NCBI GenBank assembly: GCA_026397955.1
Contig: JAPLTV010000020.1
Coordinates: 1 to 64,000 of the forward strand
DNA: 64,000 nucleotides
Source of the DNA: Verrucomicrobiota bacterium
GTDB taxonomy: Bacteria; Verrucomicrobiota; Verrucomicrobiia; Opitutales; UBA953
Reading direction: 5' to 3'
The position numbers and the translations under genes are program-made. Under the pieces are notes generated by a model. It had not been told where the DNA came from and made no database searches. It saw only the letters and a program-made list of their open reading frames with translations. Shown here in pieces: positions 54,645-64,000 of this stretch (the first letter of the stretch is position 1; every line of letters begins with the position of its first letter).

Positions 54645-56302
54645 TCCGCCGCCTTCAAATCCGCGACCTCGCCCTGATGGATCGCACCGAGCTCGAACTG
54701 GGTTCGGGCTTTACGGTGGTCACGGGTGAGACGGGCGCGGGCAAGTCCGTCTTGCTCGGCGCGCTTTCGCTCCTCGCGGGCAATCGCGCCGCGAAGACGA
54801 TTGTCCGCAAGGGCGCCGACGAATGCTCGGTCGAAGCCGAACTTGAGACCGACGGCGACAAGCGCTTCGACGAAGTGCTGAAGTCCCTCGACTTGCCCAT
54901 TTGCGATGACGGTCTGCTCATCCTGAAGCGTTCGGTGCATGCGACCAAGGCTGGACGTATCTCCATCAACGGAGGCTCGGCCACGCTCACTCAGCTCCAG
55001 CAGCTCGGCGAGCTGTGGATCGATTTCCACGGCCCAGGCGAACCGCAGAAGCTGATGCGCGCCGAGACGCAGCTGGAGATGCTCGACCTGCACGCCGGCT
55101 TGGCTTCTGCGCTCACGACCTATCGCACCGGCTGGCGCTTGCGTAACGATCTGCTCCGCGAAGCGGGCGAAGCCGCCACGGCCGAACGCCTCTCCGAAGA
55201 CGAAGCAGCTTTCCTCCGCTCCCAGCTCGAGAAGCTCGATTCGCTCGATCTCTCCGAAGAGGCTATCACGAAGCTCGAGCGGGATCACGCCCGCTCTTCC
55301 CGTGCCCAGGAACTCGCGGCCTTGCTTGGCCAGCTCGAGTCCGGCCTGAGCTCCGACGGACTCGGTGAGGTGATGCCTAAGTTGCTCAAGGCCGCGGACG
55401 ACATCGCCCGCATCGACGCCGACGCGGGCTCGCTCCGTGATCGTCTGAATTCCCTCGCGGCCGAAGCGGAAGACATTCGCGCCGATTTTGCGCGTCTCGG
55501 TCGCGGACTCTCCTCCGATGACGAGTCCGCCGCCGAGCTCGAAGGGAAGATGAACCTCTGGCTGGAATTCCGTCGCAAGTACGGACCCGGCGCCGAAGCG
55601 GTCCGCGAGAAGCGCGAGGCACTCCGCCGTCGGCTGGCCTCTCAGGGCGATGTCGAAGCCCGCGTGGCAAAACTGAAGGCCGAGGCCGCCAAGGTGGAGA
55701 AGGATCTCCGTAAGCAGGCCGAAGCCCTGCGCGCCGCCCGTACGAAGGCAGCTGAGAAACTCGCCACCGCCGCCCGCAAGATGCTGGGTTCGCTCGGTTT
55801 CAAGAAGGCCGACCTGCGGATCGAGGTCGCCGTCGCGGAACTCGGCCCATACGGCGCTGACGCCGTCCGGTTCTTATTCTGCCCGAATGCCGGCCAGGAC
55901 CTCCTGCCGCTCGATCAGATCGCGTCCAGCGGTGAAGCCGCCCGCGTGATGCTCGCCTTGAAGACCGTGCTCGCCGCGGTGGATCGCACCCCGGTGCTGG
56001 TCTTCGACGAGGTCGACGCCAATGTCGGTGGTGAAATCGGCGCGCAGGTCGGCCGCGAACTCGCCGCCCTCGGTAAGGGCCATCAGGTCTTCTGCGTGAC
56101 GCACCTCCCGCAGGTTGCCGCGCTCGGCCATGCTCATCTCGTCGTGACGAAGACGCAGGATGATAAGTCGACGACGGTCGAGATCTCCCCGGTCCACGGT
56201 AAGCGCAAGGACCGCGAGTCCGAGCTCGCCCGTATGCTGGGTGACCGCGCCAGCAAGGTCGCGCTCTCCCACGCACGCGAGCTGCTCGACGGCGCGAAGT
56301 AG
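54641..56302 (+). CDS. recN: DNA repair protein RecN
   Basis: MIRRLQIRDLALMDRTELELGSGFTVVTGETGAGKSVLLGALSLLAG; SSGEAARVMLALKTVLA; VLVFDEVDANVGGEIGAQVGREL. Overlaps the yggS stop (ATGA). Confidence 0.96.
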   Translation: MIRRLQIRDLALMDRTELELGSGFTVVTGETGAGKSVLLGALSLLAGNRAAKTIVRKGADECSVEAELETDGDKRFDEVLKSLDLPICDDGLLILKRSVHATKAGRISINGGSATLTQLQQLGELWIDFHGPGEPQKLMRAETQLEMLDLHAGLASALTTYRTGWRLRNDLLREAGEAATAERLSEDEAAFLRSQLEKLDSLDLSEEAITKLERDHARSSRAQELAALLGQLESGLSSDGLGEVMPKLLKAADDIARIDADAGSLRDRLNSLAAEAEDIRADFARLGRGLSSDDESAAELEGKMNLWLEFRRKYGPGAEAVREKREALRRRLASQGDVEARVAKLKAEAAKVEKDLRKQAEALRAARTKAAEKLATAARKMLGSLGFKKADLRIEVAVAELGPYGADAVRFLFCPNAGQDLLPLDQIASSGEAARVMLALKTVLAAVDRTPVLVFDEVDANVGGEIGAQVGRELAALGKGHQVFCVTHLPQVAALGHAHLVVTKTQDDKSTTVEISPVHGKRKDRESELARMLGDRASKVALSHARELLDGAK

Positions 56303-56304
56303 CT

Positions 56305-57123
56305 TCAGGCCTTCTTTACGAAGCGATCCAACCGGAGGCGCTGGATCATCCGCAAGCCGATGGCGGCCGCCCAAGGCTTGGGCAGGCGTGCCGAGATGAC
56401 GGCCAGGATCTTATGTTTCCAGCCGGTGACCACCACTGGGCGCTGCGCCGCCATGCCGCGCACGGCTTCATCGGCGCATTCTTCTGAGGTCTGACCACTG
56501 AGGCCGGTCGAGCTCGCGAAGCCGGCGGCCTTGGAGAAGTTCGTGGAGACAGGGCCAGGGCAGATCGCCACGCAACGGATACCGTGACGCTTGGCCTCAG
56601 CATCGAGCGCGACGCTCCAATCGAGCATGAAGGATTTCGTCGCGGCATAGGTGGTCATCAGCGGCGTGGGTTGGAAACCCGCGAGCGAAGCGACCGTGGC
56701 CACCATGCCGCCGCGCGCCTTCAGTTCATCCCAGAGGCGGCCCGTGAGTTCGACCGGTGCGCGTACGTTGACGTCGATCATCTTCAAGGTGTGGTCGACG
56801 CCGGGCGCCGGAAACTCTCCGTAGGCGCCGAAGCCGCTATTATTAATCAGTAGCATCCTGCCTTCTCGGGGCATTAGTTTTTGTAATTCGGAGACAACCG
56901 CCGCGATGTCAGCGGGTTGCGAGAGATCGCAGGTAAGGTGAGTGAAGTTCAGGGAATTTGGGACCCCCTCGGGGGACGTCCTGGAAAGGTTGAACACCGC
57001 GGCTTTGGTCTCAGAATGACTGATACGCGAGAGTATCGCGCGTCCGATCCCGGAAGAAGCCCCTGATATGATGACCACGGAAAAACTCCTAAAGAATTCA
57101 TCGACGGTCTTGTTCTTTGACAT
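56305..57123 (-). CDS. Short-chain dehydrogenase/reductase
   Basis: VVIISGASSGIGRAIL, INNSGFGAYGEF, TYAATKSFMLDWS. Confidence 0.9.
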   Translation of the reverse strand: MSKNKTVDEFFRSFSVVIISGASSGIGRAILSRISHSETKAAVFNLSRTSPEGVPNSLNFTHLTCDLSQPADIAAVVSELQKLMPREGRMLLINNSGFGAYGEFPAPGVDHTLKMIDVNVRAPVELTGRLWDELKARGGMVATVASLAGFQPTPLMTTYAATKSFMLDWSVALDAEAKRHGIRCVAICPGPVSTNFSKAAGFASSTGLSGQTSEECADEAVRGMAAQRPVVVTGWKHKILAVISARLPKPWAAAIGLRMIQRLRLDRFVKKA

Positions 57124-57163
57124 GGGCGCAGAGTCTCACGTCACCCCAAAAAACACAACACAC

Positions 57164-57523
57164 ATGACAAGTGCTCCGATCGTCGTGACAGGGGTCCATA
57201 TGGACCTCACCGACGCCCTGAAGGAAACGGTGTGCGCCAAGGTCGAAAGACTGCTGCGCCACAACCCGCGGATTATCCGCGTGCTCGTCGAACTCGTCTA
57301 CACCCGCTGCAGCGACCATAGTCGCGAATTCGGGGCCCAAATCCGGCTGGAGCTGCCGGGGCCGGACATCGTCGTCCGGGAGGAGTCCGATGACCTCTAC
57401 AAATCCATCGATATTTTGGTCGATAAGGTCGACCGCCAGCTTCGCCGCCGCCATCGCCTGGATAAGGAAAAAAGGAATCATCCGCATCCGACAGACCTAG
57501 GCGACCTGGGACGCGCGGCGTAA
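57164..57523 (+). CDS. hpf: Ribosome hibernation promoting factor (short HPF/YfiA type)
   Basis: IVVTGVHMDLTDALKETVCAKVERLLRHNPRIIRVLVELVY...DIVVREESDDLYKSIDILVDKVDRQLRRRH. Confidence 0.85.
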   Translation: MTSAPIVVTGVHMDLTDALKETVCAKVERLLRHNPRIIRVLVELVYTRCSDHSREFGAQIRLELPGPDIVVREESDDLYKSIDILVDKVDRQLRRRHRLDKEKRNHPHPTDLGDLGRAA

Positions 57524-57546
57524 GGACGGTGCGGTGCCGGCCGGTT

Positions 57547-57654
57547 GTCAGTCAGGACGGCTCAGTCGGTGAAAGTCGAAGTCGGTATGGCCGGAAGTCG
57601 GTGAAAACAGACGGAAAGCCAGTCAGACAGCGAAGGTAACGGACAGTCAGTCAG
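57547..57654 (+). repeat. Short imperfect AGTC-type repeats downstream of hpf
   Basis: GTCAGTCAGG at 57547-57556 and 57645-57654; AGTCGGT occurs three times between them, two copies followed by GAAA. Confidence 0.6.
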
Positions 57655-57699
57655 GTAACAGACAACGAAAGCCAAGCTAGCACAGTCAAAGGTAGGTAC

Positions 57700-57739
57700 A
57701 GGACCCCGGCCGCCGCAAGGTGACCGGGGTCCTCCTGTT
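57700..57739 (+). terminator. Hairpin terminator-like element
   Basis: AGGACCCCGG (57700-57709) / CCGGGGTCCT (57724-57733), perfect 10-bp stem, followed by CCTGTTT. Confidence 0.65.
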
Positions 57740-57799
57740 TGGGCGGGTCGCTTGCCTAAGTTTCTCGCCCTTGGCCCCCCGAGGGCTTTTATCTGCCTT

Positions 57800-59215
57800 A
57801 TGCGCATTTATTTCATGGGCATCTGCGGCACGGCGATGGGTAACGCCGCCTTGCTGATGCGCGCCTTGGGTCATGAGGTCATGGGGTCCGACACGGGAAT
57901 CTACCCGCCGATGTCCGACCACCTTCGTGGCGCCGGCGTCGATATCCTGGAAGGTTGGTCGGCCGAACGCCTCGCCCAACTTGAGCCGGATCTCGTTGTG
58001 GTCGGTAACGTCGCCTCCCGCGGTCATCCCGAAGTGGAATGGCTCCTCGAAACCCGCACCCAGCCTTACGTCTCTCTCCCGGAACTCCTGCGCACGCGCC
58101 TGCTAAACGAACGTCGTAACGTCGTCGTCGCGGGCACGCATGGTAAGACCACGACGACCTGCATGGCCGCGGTCTTGCTCAAGGCCAATAGTACCGAGCC
58201 CGGCTGGCTTGTCGGCGGCGTCCCGCGCGACCTGCCTGATTCTTCGCACCCTGGTAAGCAGGGAGGTCCCTTCGTCATTGAGGGCGATGAATACGACACG
58301 GCCTTCTTCGATAAGCGTAGCAAGTTCATCCAGTATCTGCCGCACGTGCTTGCGATCAATAACTGCGAGTTCGACCACGCTGATATCTTCCGTGACCTCG
58401 ACGACGTGCTCCGCACTTTCGCGCATGTTATTCGCATCGTTCCGCGCGACGGCGTAATCGTCGCGAATGGCGACGACGCCAATGTCCTCGGTCTGGTGAA
58501 GAACGTCACCTGGGCCCCTGTCGTCCGCGTGGGCACGGGCGCCGGCAACGATGCCGTCATCGCCGACTTCCAGGAATCTCCGACGGGCTCGTCCTTCACG
58601 CTGGTTTGGAAGGGCAAGGAGTGGGGTAGGGTGAAGTGGGCCCTCCCGGGTCTCTTCAACGCCCGTAACGCCGCCATGGCCGCCGTCTCCGCCGGTCTGT
58701 TGCTCGATGCCCAGGATCCGACGAAGCTGAAGCTCGACGCGCTGGATAAGTTCCAGGGCGTCCAGCGTCGCCAACAGGTGCTCGTCGATCGCGCCGACCT
58801 GACGGTCATCGAAGATTTCGGCCACCACCCGACGGCCCTCGATCTGACGCTCGAATCCCTGCGCGCCCGTTATCCGCAGCACCGCTTGGTTGCCTGCTTC
58901 GAGCCGCGGAGCAATACCGCCGCCCGCAAGGTAATGCAGGATGGTTTTCGCGATGCGCTCAAGCAGGCCGACGAGGTCTTCCTGGCTCCGCCGCACCGTG
59001 CCGACAAGCTCGGCGAAGAACGCTTCGACAGTGAAGGCGTGGCCTCGGCGATCACTGCGGCCGGCAAGAAGGGTTTCGCGCCCGCGTCCAATGATGCCTT
59101 ACTCACCGAGCTCACCGCGCTCGTGAAGTCGGACAAGTCTCCGCGATGCGTCATCTTCTTCTCAAACGGCGCCTTCGGCGGCATCATCAAGAAGTTCGCC
59201 CAAGCTGTCGCCTGA
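57800..59215 (+). CDS. mpl: Mpl-type UDP-N-acetylmuramate:tripeptide ligase (Mur ligase family)
   Basis: MRIYFMGICGTAMGNAALLMRALGHEVMGSDTGIYPPMSDHL; GTHGKTTTTCMAAVLL; EDFGHHPTALDLTLESLRARYP. Confidence 0.92.
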   Translation: MRIYFMGICGTAMGNAALLMRALGHEVMGSDTGIYPPMSDHLRGAGVDILEGWSAERLAQLEPDLVVVGNVASRGHPEVEWLLETRTQPYVSLPELLRTRLLNERRNVVVAGTHGKTTTTCMAAVLLKANSTEPGWLVGGVPRDLPDSSHPGKQGGPFVIEGDEYDTAFFDKRSKFIQYLPHVLAINNCEFDHADIFRDLDDVLRTFAHVIRIVPRDGVIVANGDDANVLGLVKNVTWAPVVRVGTGAGNDAVIADFQESPTGSSFTLVWKGKEWGRVKWALPGLFNARNAAMAAVSAGLLLDAQDPTKLKLDALDKFQGVQRRQQVLVDRADLTVIEDFGHHPTALDLTLESLRARYPQHRLVACFEPRSNTAARKVMQDGFRDALKQADEVFLAPPHRADKLGEERFDSEGVASAITAAGKKGFAPASNDALLTELTALVKSDKSPRCVIFFSNGAFGGIIKKFAQAVA

Positions 59216-59220
59216 AGCCG

Positions 59221-60378
59221 ATGCGTCGAGCCGTCCTCAGCCTACTGGCCTTGACGCTCTCCTGCCTGGCTCGCGATATCCGCGTCGGCGATGACGTGAA
59301 GAGCATCGCGGCGGCCATCAAGCTCGCACAGCCGGGCGATACGATTCATCTGCAGCCGATTGTCTACCGCGACTACGCCGGCTTCTATGGCAAGAAGGGT
59401 GAGCCCGGTAAGCCGATCACGCTCGATGGCCATGGTGCGACCCTCGAAGGCTCCGACCCGCTCGACCCTAAGAAATGGAACGAAGTGTCTCCGGGGCTCT
59501 TTGAGGCCAAGGACCTGCTTCCGCGGCTCGACGATGCAATCATCATGCGCTGGTTCTTCCTGTGGGACGGCAAGATGAACCATATGGGCCGTACTTCGAA
59601 GGGAAAGAAGGCGGCGTTCAAGAAGGTTGAGGCATTGCAGCCAGGCGAGTGGACGTTCGTCCAAGATCACGCCCGTGACAAGGCAGTGGCTAACCAGATT
59701 TTCGGTTCTTTCTTCATTCGGATTCCGGCCGGACAGAAGCTCGATCAGGCGCGTATTTTCGCCCCGATGCGTTCAGTTGGGGTTGGCTTAGGCGGTGCCA
59801 ACGCCCATCTCTTGATCCGAAATATCACCGCGACCCATCCTTATAACGACGGGTTCAATATCCACGGCGACTGCCGCGCGGTCGTGTTCGAGAACATCCG
59901 CGCCATCGAGTGCGGGGACGACGGGATCAGTGCCCATGAGTCCGCCGAGTATCGCGTCGATGGGCTTGTCGCCATCGGCAATAGCACCGGCATCACGGAT
60001 ACCGTGGCCGCCAAGACAACCTACCGGCATGTTTTCCTCGCCGACAATCTGGCCTTCGACCTCTACTTCCTGAATGACGGGCGATATGCAGTCTCGGATG
60101 CGGTGGTGATTTCGACGTCCGAGCACGCCTTGCAGGTCGTCGCCGGGAAAGGTCAGCACAGCGAATTGCGGCTGGATAATGTCCTGATCCACCGCGAGGG
60201 ACCGAAGGGTTCCGCGGCTGTCGCTAAAGACGCCATGCTTTTCGCCCGTCGTTTCACGTTGGAAGGCGATGAGCTGAAGGCTGTCGGCAAGGTCGAGATC
60301 GATGGCACTCCGGCCGAACGCCAAGCCCTCATCGAAGCCCTCGTGCCTTCGGAATATCGCTCCCGGTTAGCCCAGTAA
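59221..60378 (+). CDS. Secreted right-handed beta-helix protein
   Basis: Signal peptide MRRAVLSLLALTLSCLA; IAAAIKLAQPGDTIHLQPIVYRD; NITATHPYNDGFNIHGDCRAVVFENIRAIECGDDGISAHESAEYRVDGL. Confidence 0.78.
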   Translation: MRRAVLSLLALTLSCLARDIRVGDDVKSIAAAIKLAQPGDTIHLQPIVYRDYAGFYGKKGEPGKPITLDGHGATLEGSDPLDPKKWNEVSPGLFEAKDLLPRLDDAIIMRWFFLWDGKMNHMGRTSKGKKAAFKKVEALQPGEWTFVQDHARDKAVANQIFGSFFIRIPAGQKLDQARIFAPMRSVGVGLGGANAHLLIRNITATHPYNDGFNIHGDCRAVVFENIRAIECGDDGISAHESAEYRVDGLVAIGNSTGITDTVAAKTTYRHVFLADNLAFDLYFLNDGRYAVSDAVVISTSEHALQVVAGKGQHSELRLDNVLIHREGPKGSAAVAKDAMLFARRFTLEGDELKAVGKVEIDGTPAERQALIEALVPSEYRSRLAQ

Positions 60379-61266
60379 GCCCAGCGCCTGCTTGGCCTGT
60401 GCGGAGTCCTTGGCAATCTGTGCCTGTAAGGCGGCGAGGTCGGCGAACTTCTGTTCGGCGCGGAGGCGTCGGACCCAGCGCACGCGGACGCTGTCGCCGG
60501 TGGTCGGCGCCGTGCCTCGCAGGATATGCGCTTCGAGCAGAGGGGCGACGGGGCCGCTTTCGACGGTCGGACGCAGGCCATAGTTCGCGACGGCGGGCAT
60601 TGCTTCTCCCTTGAAGATGACTTCGACGGCGTAGACGCCGTAGGCGGGCTTTAGTTCCGGCTCCCAGGCGATGTTGACCGTGGGGAAGCCGATGGTGCGG
60701 CCAAGGCGCCTTCCGCCGATGATCGTGCCTTCGGCTTCGTAGGGACGGAGTAGCATCGCGTTCGCGAGGTCGAGTTCGCCGCTGGCGAGGCACTGGCGGA
60801 TACGTGAGCTGCTCACGGTTTCTTCTCCTAGTCCGACCGCCGCAACGAGCCTTACGCCCAGGCCTTCGGCGGCGCCATGCGCGATGAGCGTCTCGCCATT
60901 GCCGGCGCGTCCGCGGCCATATTGGAAATTAGAGCCGACATGGAGCGACTTCAGATGCGGGAAGGTCTGCTTTAGCCACTTCGGGAAATCCGCCGCCTCG
61001 ATGCCGGCATGCGCGCGATCGAACTTCTCGTGGTGGATCAGTTGGGCGCCGGCTTCCGTCAGGCGCTCATCCTTCTGGGCGCGGGTGAAGATCAGCGGGA
61101 CCGACGACTCGGGTCGCAGGACCTTGCTCGGGTGTGGGTCGTAGGTGAGTACACCGACGATGCCTCCGTCCGCCCGGGCGGCCTCGCGGGCGGAGTGCAG
61201 CACGGCGCGATGGCCGAGGTGCACGCCGTCGAAGGCGCCGATGGCTAGATGGAGGGGCAGGCTCAT
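60367..61266 (-). CDS. ribF: Bifunctional riboflavin kinase/FAD synthetase
   Basis: AIGAFDGVHLGHRAVL; VSSSRIRQCLASGELDLANAML; GRTIGFPTVNI; GVYAVEV. Confidence 0.94.
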   Translation of the reverse strand: MSLPLHLAIGAFDGVHLGHRAVLHSAREAARADGGIVGVLTYDPHPSKVLRPESSVPLIFTRAQKDERLTEAGAQLIHHEKFDRAHAGIEAADFPKWLKQTFPHLKSLHVGSNFQYGRGRAGNGETLIAHGAAEGLGVRLVAAVGLGEETVSSSRIRQCLASGELDLANAMLLRPYEAEGTIIGGRRLGRTIGFPTVNIAWEPELKPAYGVYAVEVIFKGEAMPAVANYGLRPTVESGPVAPLLEAHILRGTAPTTGDSVRVRWVRRLRAEQKFADLAALQAQIAKDSAQAKQALGLLG

Positions 61267-61982
61267 GCGGCGGGCGCGGCTTCGCTCACGGGCACAAGGG
61301 CCGCGACGAGCTGGTCGTCGTTCATCGCGCCGAGCTGCGGGAGCGTGTGGCCGCGCGATAGGTCGAGCTGGCCGGAGCGGGTGCGACGGAGCATCGAGAG
61401 GTGGGCGCCGGGTCCAAGCTTGCGGCCTAGGTCAAGAGCGAGCGTGCGCACATAGGTGCCCTTGGTACAGCGGACGCGGAAGTTGATCTTAGGGCTCTGC
61501 CACGAGATTAGTTCGAACTCAGAAAGGGTGATGGCGCGGGGTTCGCGGACGACTTCGATGCCTTTGCGTGCGAGGTCGTAAAGCTTCTGGCCGCCAATCT
61601 TCTTCGCCGAATGCATCGGCGGAATCTGAAACTGGTCGCCCAGCATCGAGGCGAGGGCCGAACGTACCTGGGCTTCGGTGATTTCTGGGACCGGATTGGT
61701 CTCCAGTGTCTCGCCTTCGGCGTCCTGGGTGTCGGTCACAATCCCGAGCGTGGCTTCGCCGAGGTATTCCTTGTCCTGAGCCATCAACTGGTCCGAGGCC
61801 TTGGTGGCCTTGCCCACGAGTACGATGAGCAGGCCGGTGGCCATTGGGTCGAGCGTGCCGGCGTGGCCGACGCGACGCGTACGATAGAGTCGGCGCACAC
61901 TGTCTACGACGTCGTGTGAGGTGATGCCCTGCGGCTTGTCGACGAGCAACACGCCCGCGGGTTCAGCGGCAGGCTCGCTCAT
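61263..61982 (-). CDS. truB: tRNA pseudouridine synthase B
   Basis: GVLLVDKPQGITSHDVVDSVRRLYRTRRVGHAGTLDPMATGLLIVLVGKATK; GTYVRTLALDLG. Confidence 0.95.
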   Translation of the reverse strand: MSEPAAEPAGVLLVDKPQGITSHDVVDSVRRLYRTRRVGHAGTLDPMATGLLIVLVGKATKASDQLMAQDKEYLGEATLGIVTDTQDAEGETLETNPVPEITEAQVRSALASMLGDQFQIPPMHSAKKIGGQKLYDLARKGIEVVREPRAITLSEFELISWQSPKINFRVRCTKGTYVRTLALDLGRKLGPGAHLSMLRRTRSGQLDLSRGHTLPQLGAMNDDQLVAALVPVSEAAPAA

Positions 61983-62980
61983 TTCGCCGAGTATTCGCGA
62001 TAGTGGGCGATGACGATGCCGAGGATCTTCTCGCGGTCCTGCGGGAGCCGGCAGCCCTGCATGTTGAAGCCGGCTGCGAGCATGTGACCGCCGCCGTTAA
62101 GTTTTCCGGCGCAGAGGTCGAGGCGGAGCTTCGGGTCGCGGCCACGCAGGCTACCGCGGATACCGTCGGCCCCTTCTTCCATCAGCACAGCAATCTCGAC
62201 GCCTTCCACGGAGCGAGGGAATTCGACGAGGCCCTCCTTGTCTTCCTTAGAGGTCCCGGTCGCGGCGTAGTCCGCTTGGGTGAGCTCGCCGGAGCAGATT
62301 TTACCGTCTTCGTGGAAGAGGATGGTGTTCAGGAAGCGCTTGGTGAGCTCGAGCTTGCCGCGGCTTTCCTGTTCGAAGACGCGGTAGTTGGCCTCGGCGG
62401 GGTCGGCTCCGCGGCGCACGAGTTCGGCGATGATCGCGAAGACGTCGGCGGTGGTGCTACGGTAGCAGAAGCGTCCGGTGTCGGTCAGGATACCAAGGTG
62501 CAGGGCCTTTGCGGTGACAGTGTCGACGGCGAGGCCTTGGGCGAGGGCACCGGCGGCGAGGATGTGGCAGGTGGCGGCCGCTTCGCGGACGACGATGTTG
62601 GTCTGCGCGTAATCAGGATTCGAGGCGTGGTGGTCGATGTTGGCCAGGATGCCAGCCGGGAACTTGGCGAGCAGTTCCGTCCCAACGCGGGACGCATCGG
62701 CACAGTCGACGGTGACGGCGACGCGGTCGGCCGCGTCATAGTCGGCGGCTTTCACGAACTTAACGCCCTCGGCGTAAGGGACGAGATTCGGGGGGATGCG
62801 GTCGCGGTTCACGCAGATCGCGTCGACACCTTCGGCTAGGAGCATGCGACAGAGGGCGGTCTGCGAGCCGATGCAGTCGCCGTCAGGGCGCATATGGCCC
62901 AATACGGCCACTTTCTGGCCTTTGAGACCCTTGACGAGGTCTCGGAGGGCCTCGCCCGCCGCTTGCATGCTGATACCCAT
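61979..62980 (-). CDS. DHH-family phosphoesterase (NrnA-like oligoribonuclease/pAp phosphatase)
   Basis: VLGHMRPDGDCIGSQTAL; NIDHHASNPDYA; GILTDTGRFCYRST; GGGHMLAAGFNM. Confidence 0.93.
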   Translation of the reverse strand: MGISMQAAGEALRDLVKGLKGQKVAVLGHMRPDGDCIGSQTALCRMLLAEGVDAICVNRDRIPPNLVPYAEGVKFVKAADYDAADRVAVTVDCADASRVGTELLAKFPAGILANIDHHASNPDYAQTNIVVREAAATCHILAAGALAQGLAVDTVTAKALHLGILTDTGRFCYRSTTADVFAIIAELVRRGADPAEANYRVFEQESRGKLELTKRFLNTILFHEDGKICSGELTQADYAATGTSKEDKEGLVEFPRSVEGVEIAVLMEEGADGIRGSLRGRDPKLRLDLCAGKLNGGGHMLAAGFNMQGCRLPQDREKILGIVIAHYREYSAK

Positions 62981-63061
62981 GGTTTTGCGGATTAAGAAAC
63001 AGGCGGGGCCCGTTGCTGGCAAAGGCAAAAGGCAGGGTTATTACCAACCTAGGGGGAACGC

Positions 63062-63089
63062 TTGAACCTGCCAGTCGTTCGGGCATAGT
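63062..63089 (+). promoter_or_regulatory. Candidate sigma-70-type promoter for clpC
   Basis: TTGAAC (63062-63067), 16-nt spacer, CATAGT (63084-63089), about 48 nt before ATG 63137. Confidence 0.4.
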
Positions 63090-63136
63090 ACCTGCTACCA
63101 ACCCCGTACGGGCGTTTCGCCCAAAACCCAATTTCT

Positions 63137-64000
63137 ATGGATAAGGACAAAAACAACAATTTCACTCCCCGCGCCCGCAAGGTCGTGGAACTGGCCCGGG
63201 CGGAAGCCCGCCGGTTCAACCATAACTACGTCGGCACGGAGCACATCCTGCTCGGGCTGATCAAGCTCGGCGAGGGCGTCGCGGTCAACGTCCTCGGCCG
63301 CATGGGCCTCGATCTCAAGACGGTACGTGGTGCCGTCGAGAAGCAGGTCGGCCCCGGCCCCGAAGAAGCCAAGGCTCCCGAGACGATTCCGCTCACGCCC
63401 CGCGTGCAGAAGGTCATGGCTCACGCCGTCACCGAAGCCCGCGCCCTCGGCCATGCTTACGTCGGCACCGAACACATACTCCTTGGCCTGCTGAAGGAAG
63501 GGGAGGGCGTCGCCGCCCGCGTCCTGCAGCAGCTCGACGTCGACCTGGAGCGCTGCCGCAAGGAGATCCTCGCGGACATCGATCCTTCCGCCGCCGACGA
63601 ATCCGAGAAGAAGGACGGCGAGTCGCCCCCGCCTTCCGAAGAGTCCTCCGACGACACCCCTCCGCCTTCGCGCCGCGCTTCTGGCGAAGAAGGCGCCCGC
63701 CCTGGTCGCGGCGAACGTCTCTCGCTGCTTAAGACTTTCGGCCGAGATCTCACCGAACTCGCCAAGGCCGGCGAACTCGATCCGGTCATCGGCCGCAAGG
63801 AAGAGATTCGTCGCGTGGTGCAGATTCTTTGCCGCCGCACCAAGAACAACCCTGTCCTCATCGGCGAAGCCGGCGTGGGCAAGACCGCCATCGTCGAAGG
63901 CCTCGCCCAAGAAATCGCTTCGGGCATCGTCCCGGAAATCCTCCTCGACCGTAAGGTCATTACCCTCGATCTCGCTCTGATGGTCGCCGGCACGAAGTAC
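63137..64000 (+). CDS. clpC: ATP-dependent Clp protease ATP-binding subunit ClpC (truncated by window end)
   Basis: Open frame to window end, absent from the ORF track because no stop: [35 protein letters not shown]...[43 protein letters not shown]. Confidence 0.95.
   Translation, partial: MDKDKNNNFTPRARKVVELARAEARRFNHNYVGTEHILLGLIKLGEGVAVNVLGRMGLDLKTVRGAVEKQVGPGPEEAKAPETIPLTPRVQKVMAHAVTEARALGHAYVGTEHILLGLLKEGEGVAARVLQQLDVDLERCRKEILADIDPSAADESEKKDGESPPPSEESSDDTPPPSRRASGEEGARPGRGERLSLLKTFGRDLTELAKAGELDPVIGRKEEIRRVVQILCRRTKNNPVLIGEAGVGKTAIVEGLAQEIASGIVPEILLDRKVITLDLALMVAGTKY

Noticed and set aside
57547-57654. Possible CRISPR array from AGTC repeats
   Set aside because: Repeat units are under 11 bp, irregularly spaced, and no cas genes are nearby.
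57562-57807. 81-aa minus-strand ORF in the repeat-rich spacer after hpf
   Set aside because: No recognisable motif, overlaps a terminator hairpin and the mpl start; more likely untranslated sequence.
63095-63910. 271-aa minus-strand ORF at the window end
   Set aside because: Antisense of the clear, truncated clpC coding sequence.

Overview
Core-genome window of a GC-rich bacterium, probably Verrucomicrobiota/Opitutae-like (inferred from gene content, EF-Tu sequence and leader style). It holds the distal S10/spc/alpha ribosomal operons (rplX..secY-map-rpsM-rpsK-rpsD-rpoA-rplQ), a housekeeping stretch (guaA, dnaX, hrpB, mdh, PPOX, type III glutamine synthetase, rpsU, smc, HtrA), the tRNA-Thr/tuf/tRNA-Trp/secE/nusG/rplKAJL/rpoBC block, a polysaccharide-export triad, then sppA, a LysR regulator, yggS, recN, a short HPF, mpl, ribF, truB, a DHH phosphoesterase and the start of clpC. 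I see no CRISPR array, transposon, prophage or recognisable defence island. The strongest anomaly is at 1127-1900: one uninterrupted ORF that encodes essentially complete ribosomal protein S8 fused in frame to an L6 lacking its N-terminal domain. This is either a small-subunit/large-subunit ribosomal fusion or an assembly deletion. Other leads are a Thermus-like A9 slippery tract in dnaX with stops in both alternative frames, a sigma-54 promoter with paired upstream operators ahead of glnN, a Gly/Tyr-rich low-complexity N-terminus on a BY-kinase, mutually exclusive hairpins between rplL and rpoB, and a general SD-poor 'ACC-ATG' start context. All assignments come from reading the sequence and protein-family recall; no searches were run.
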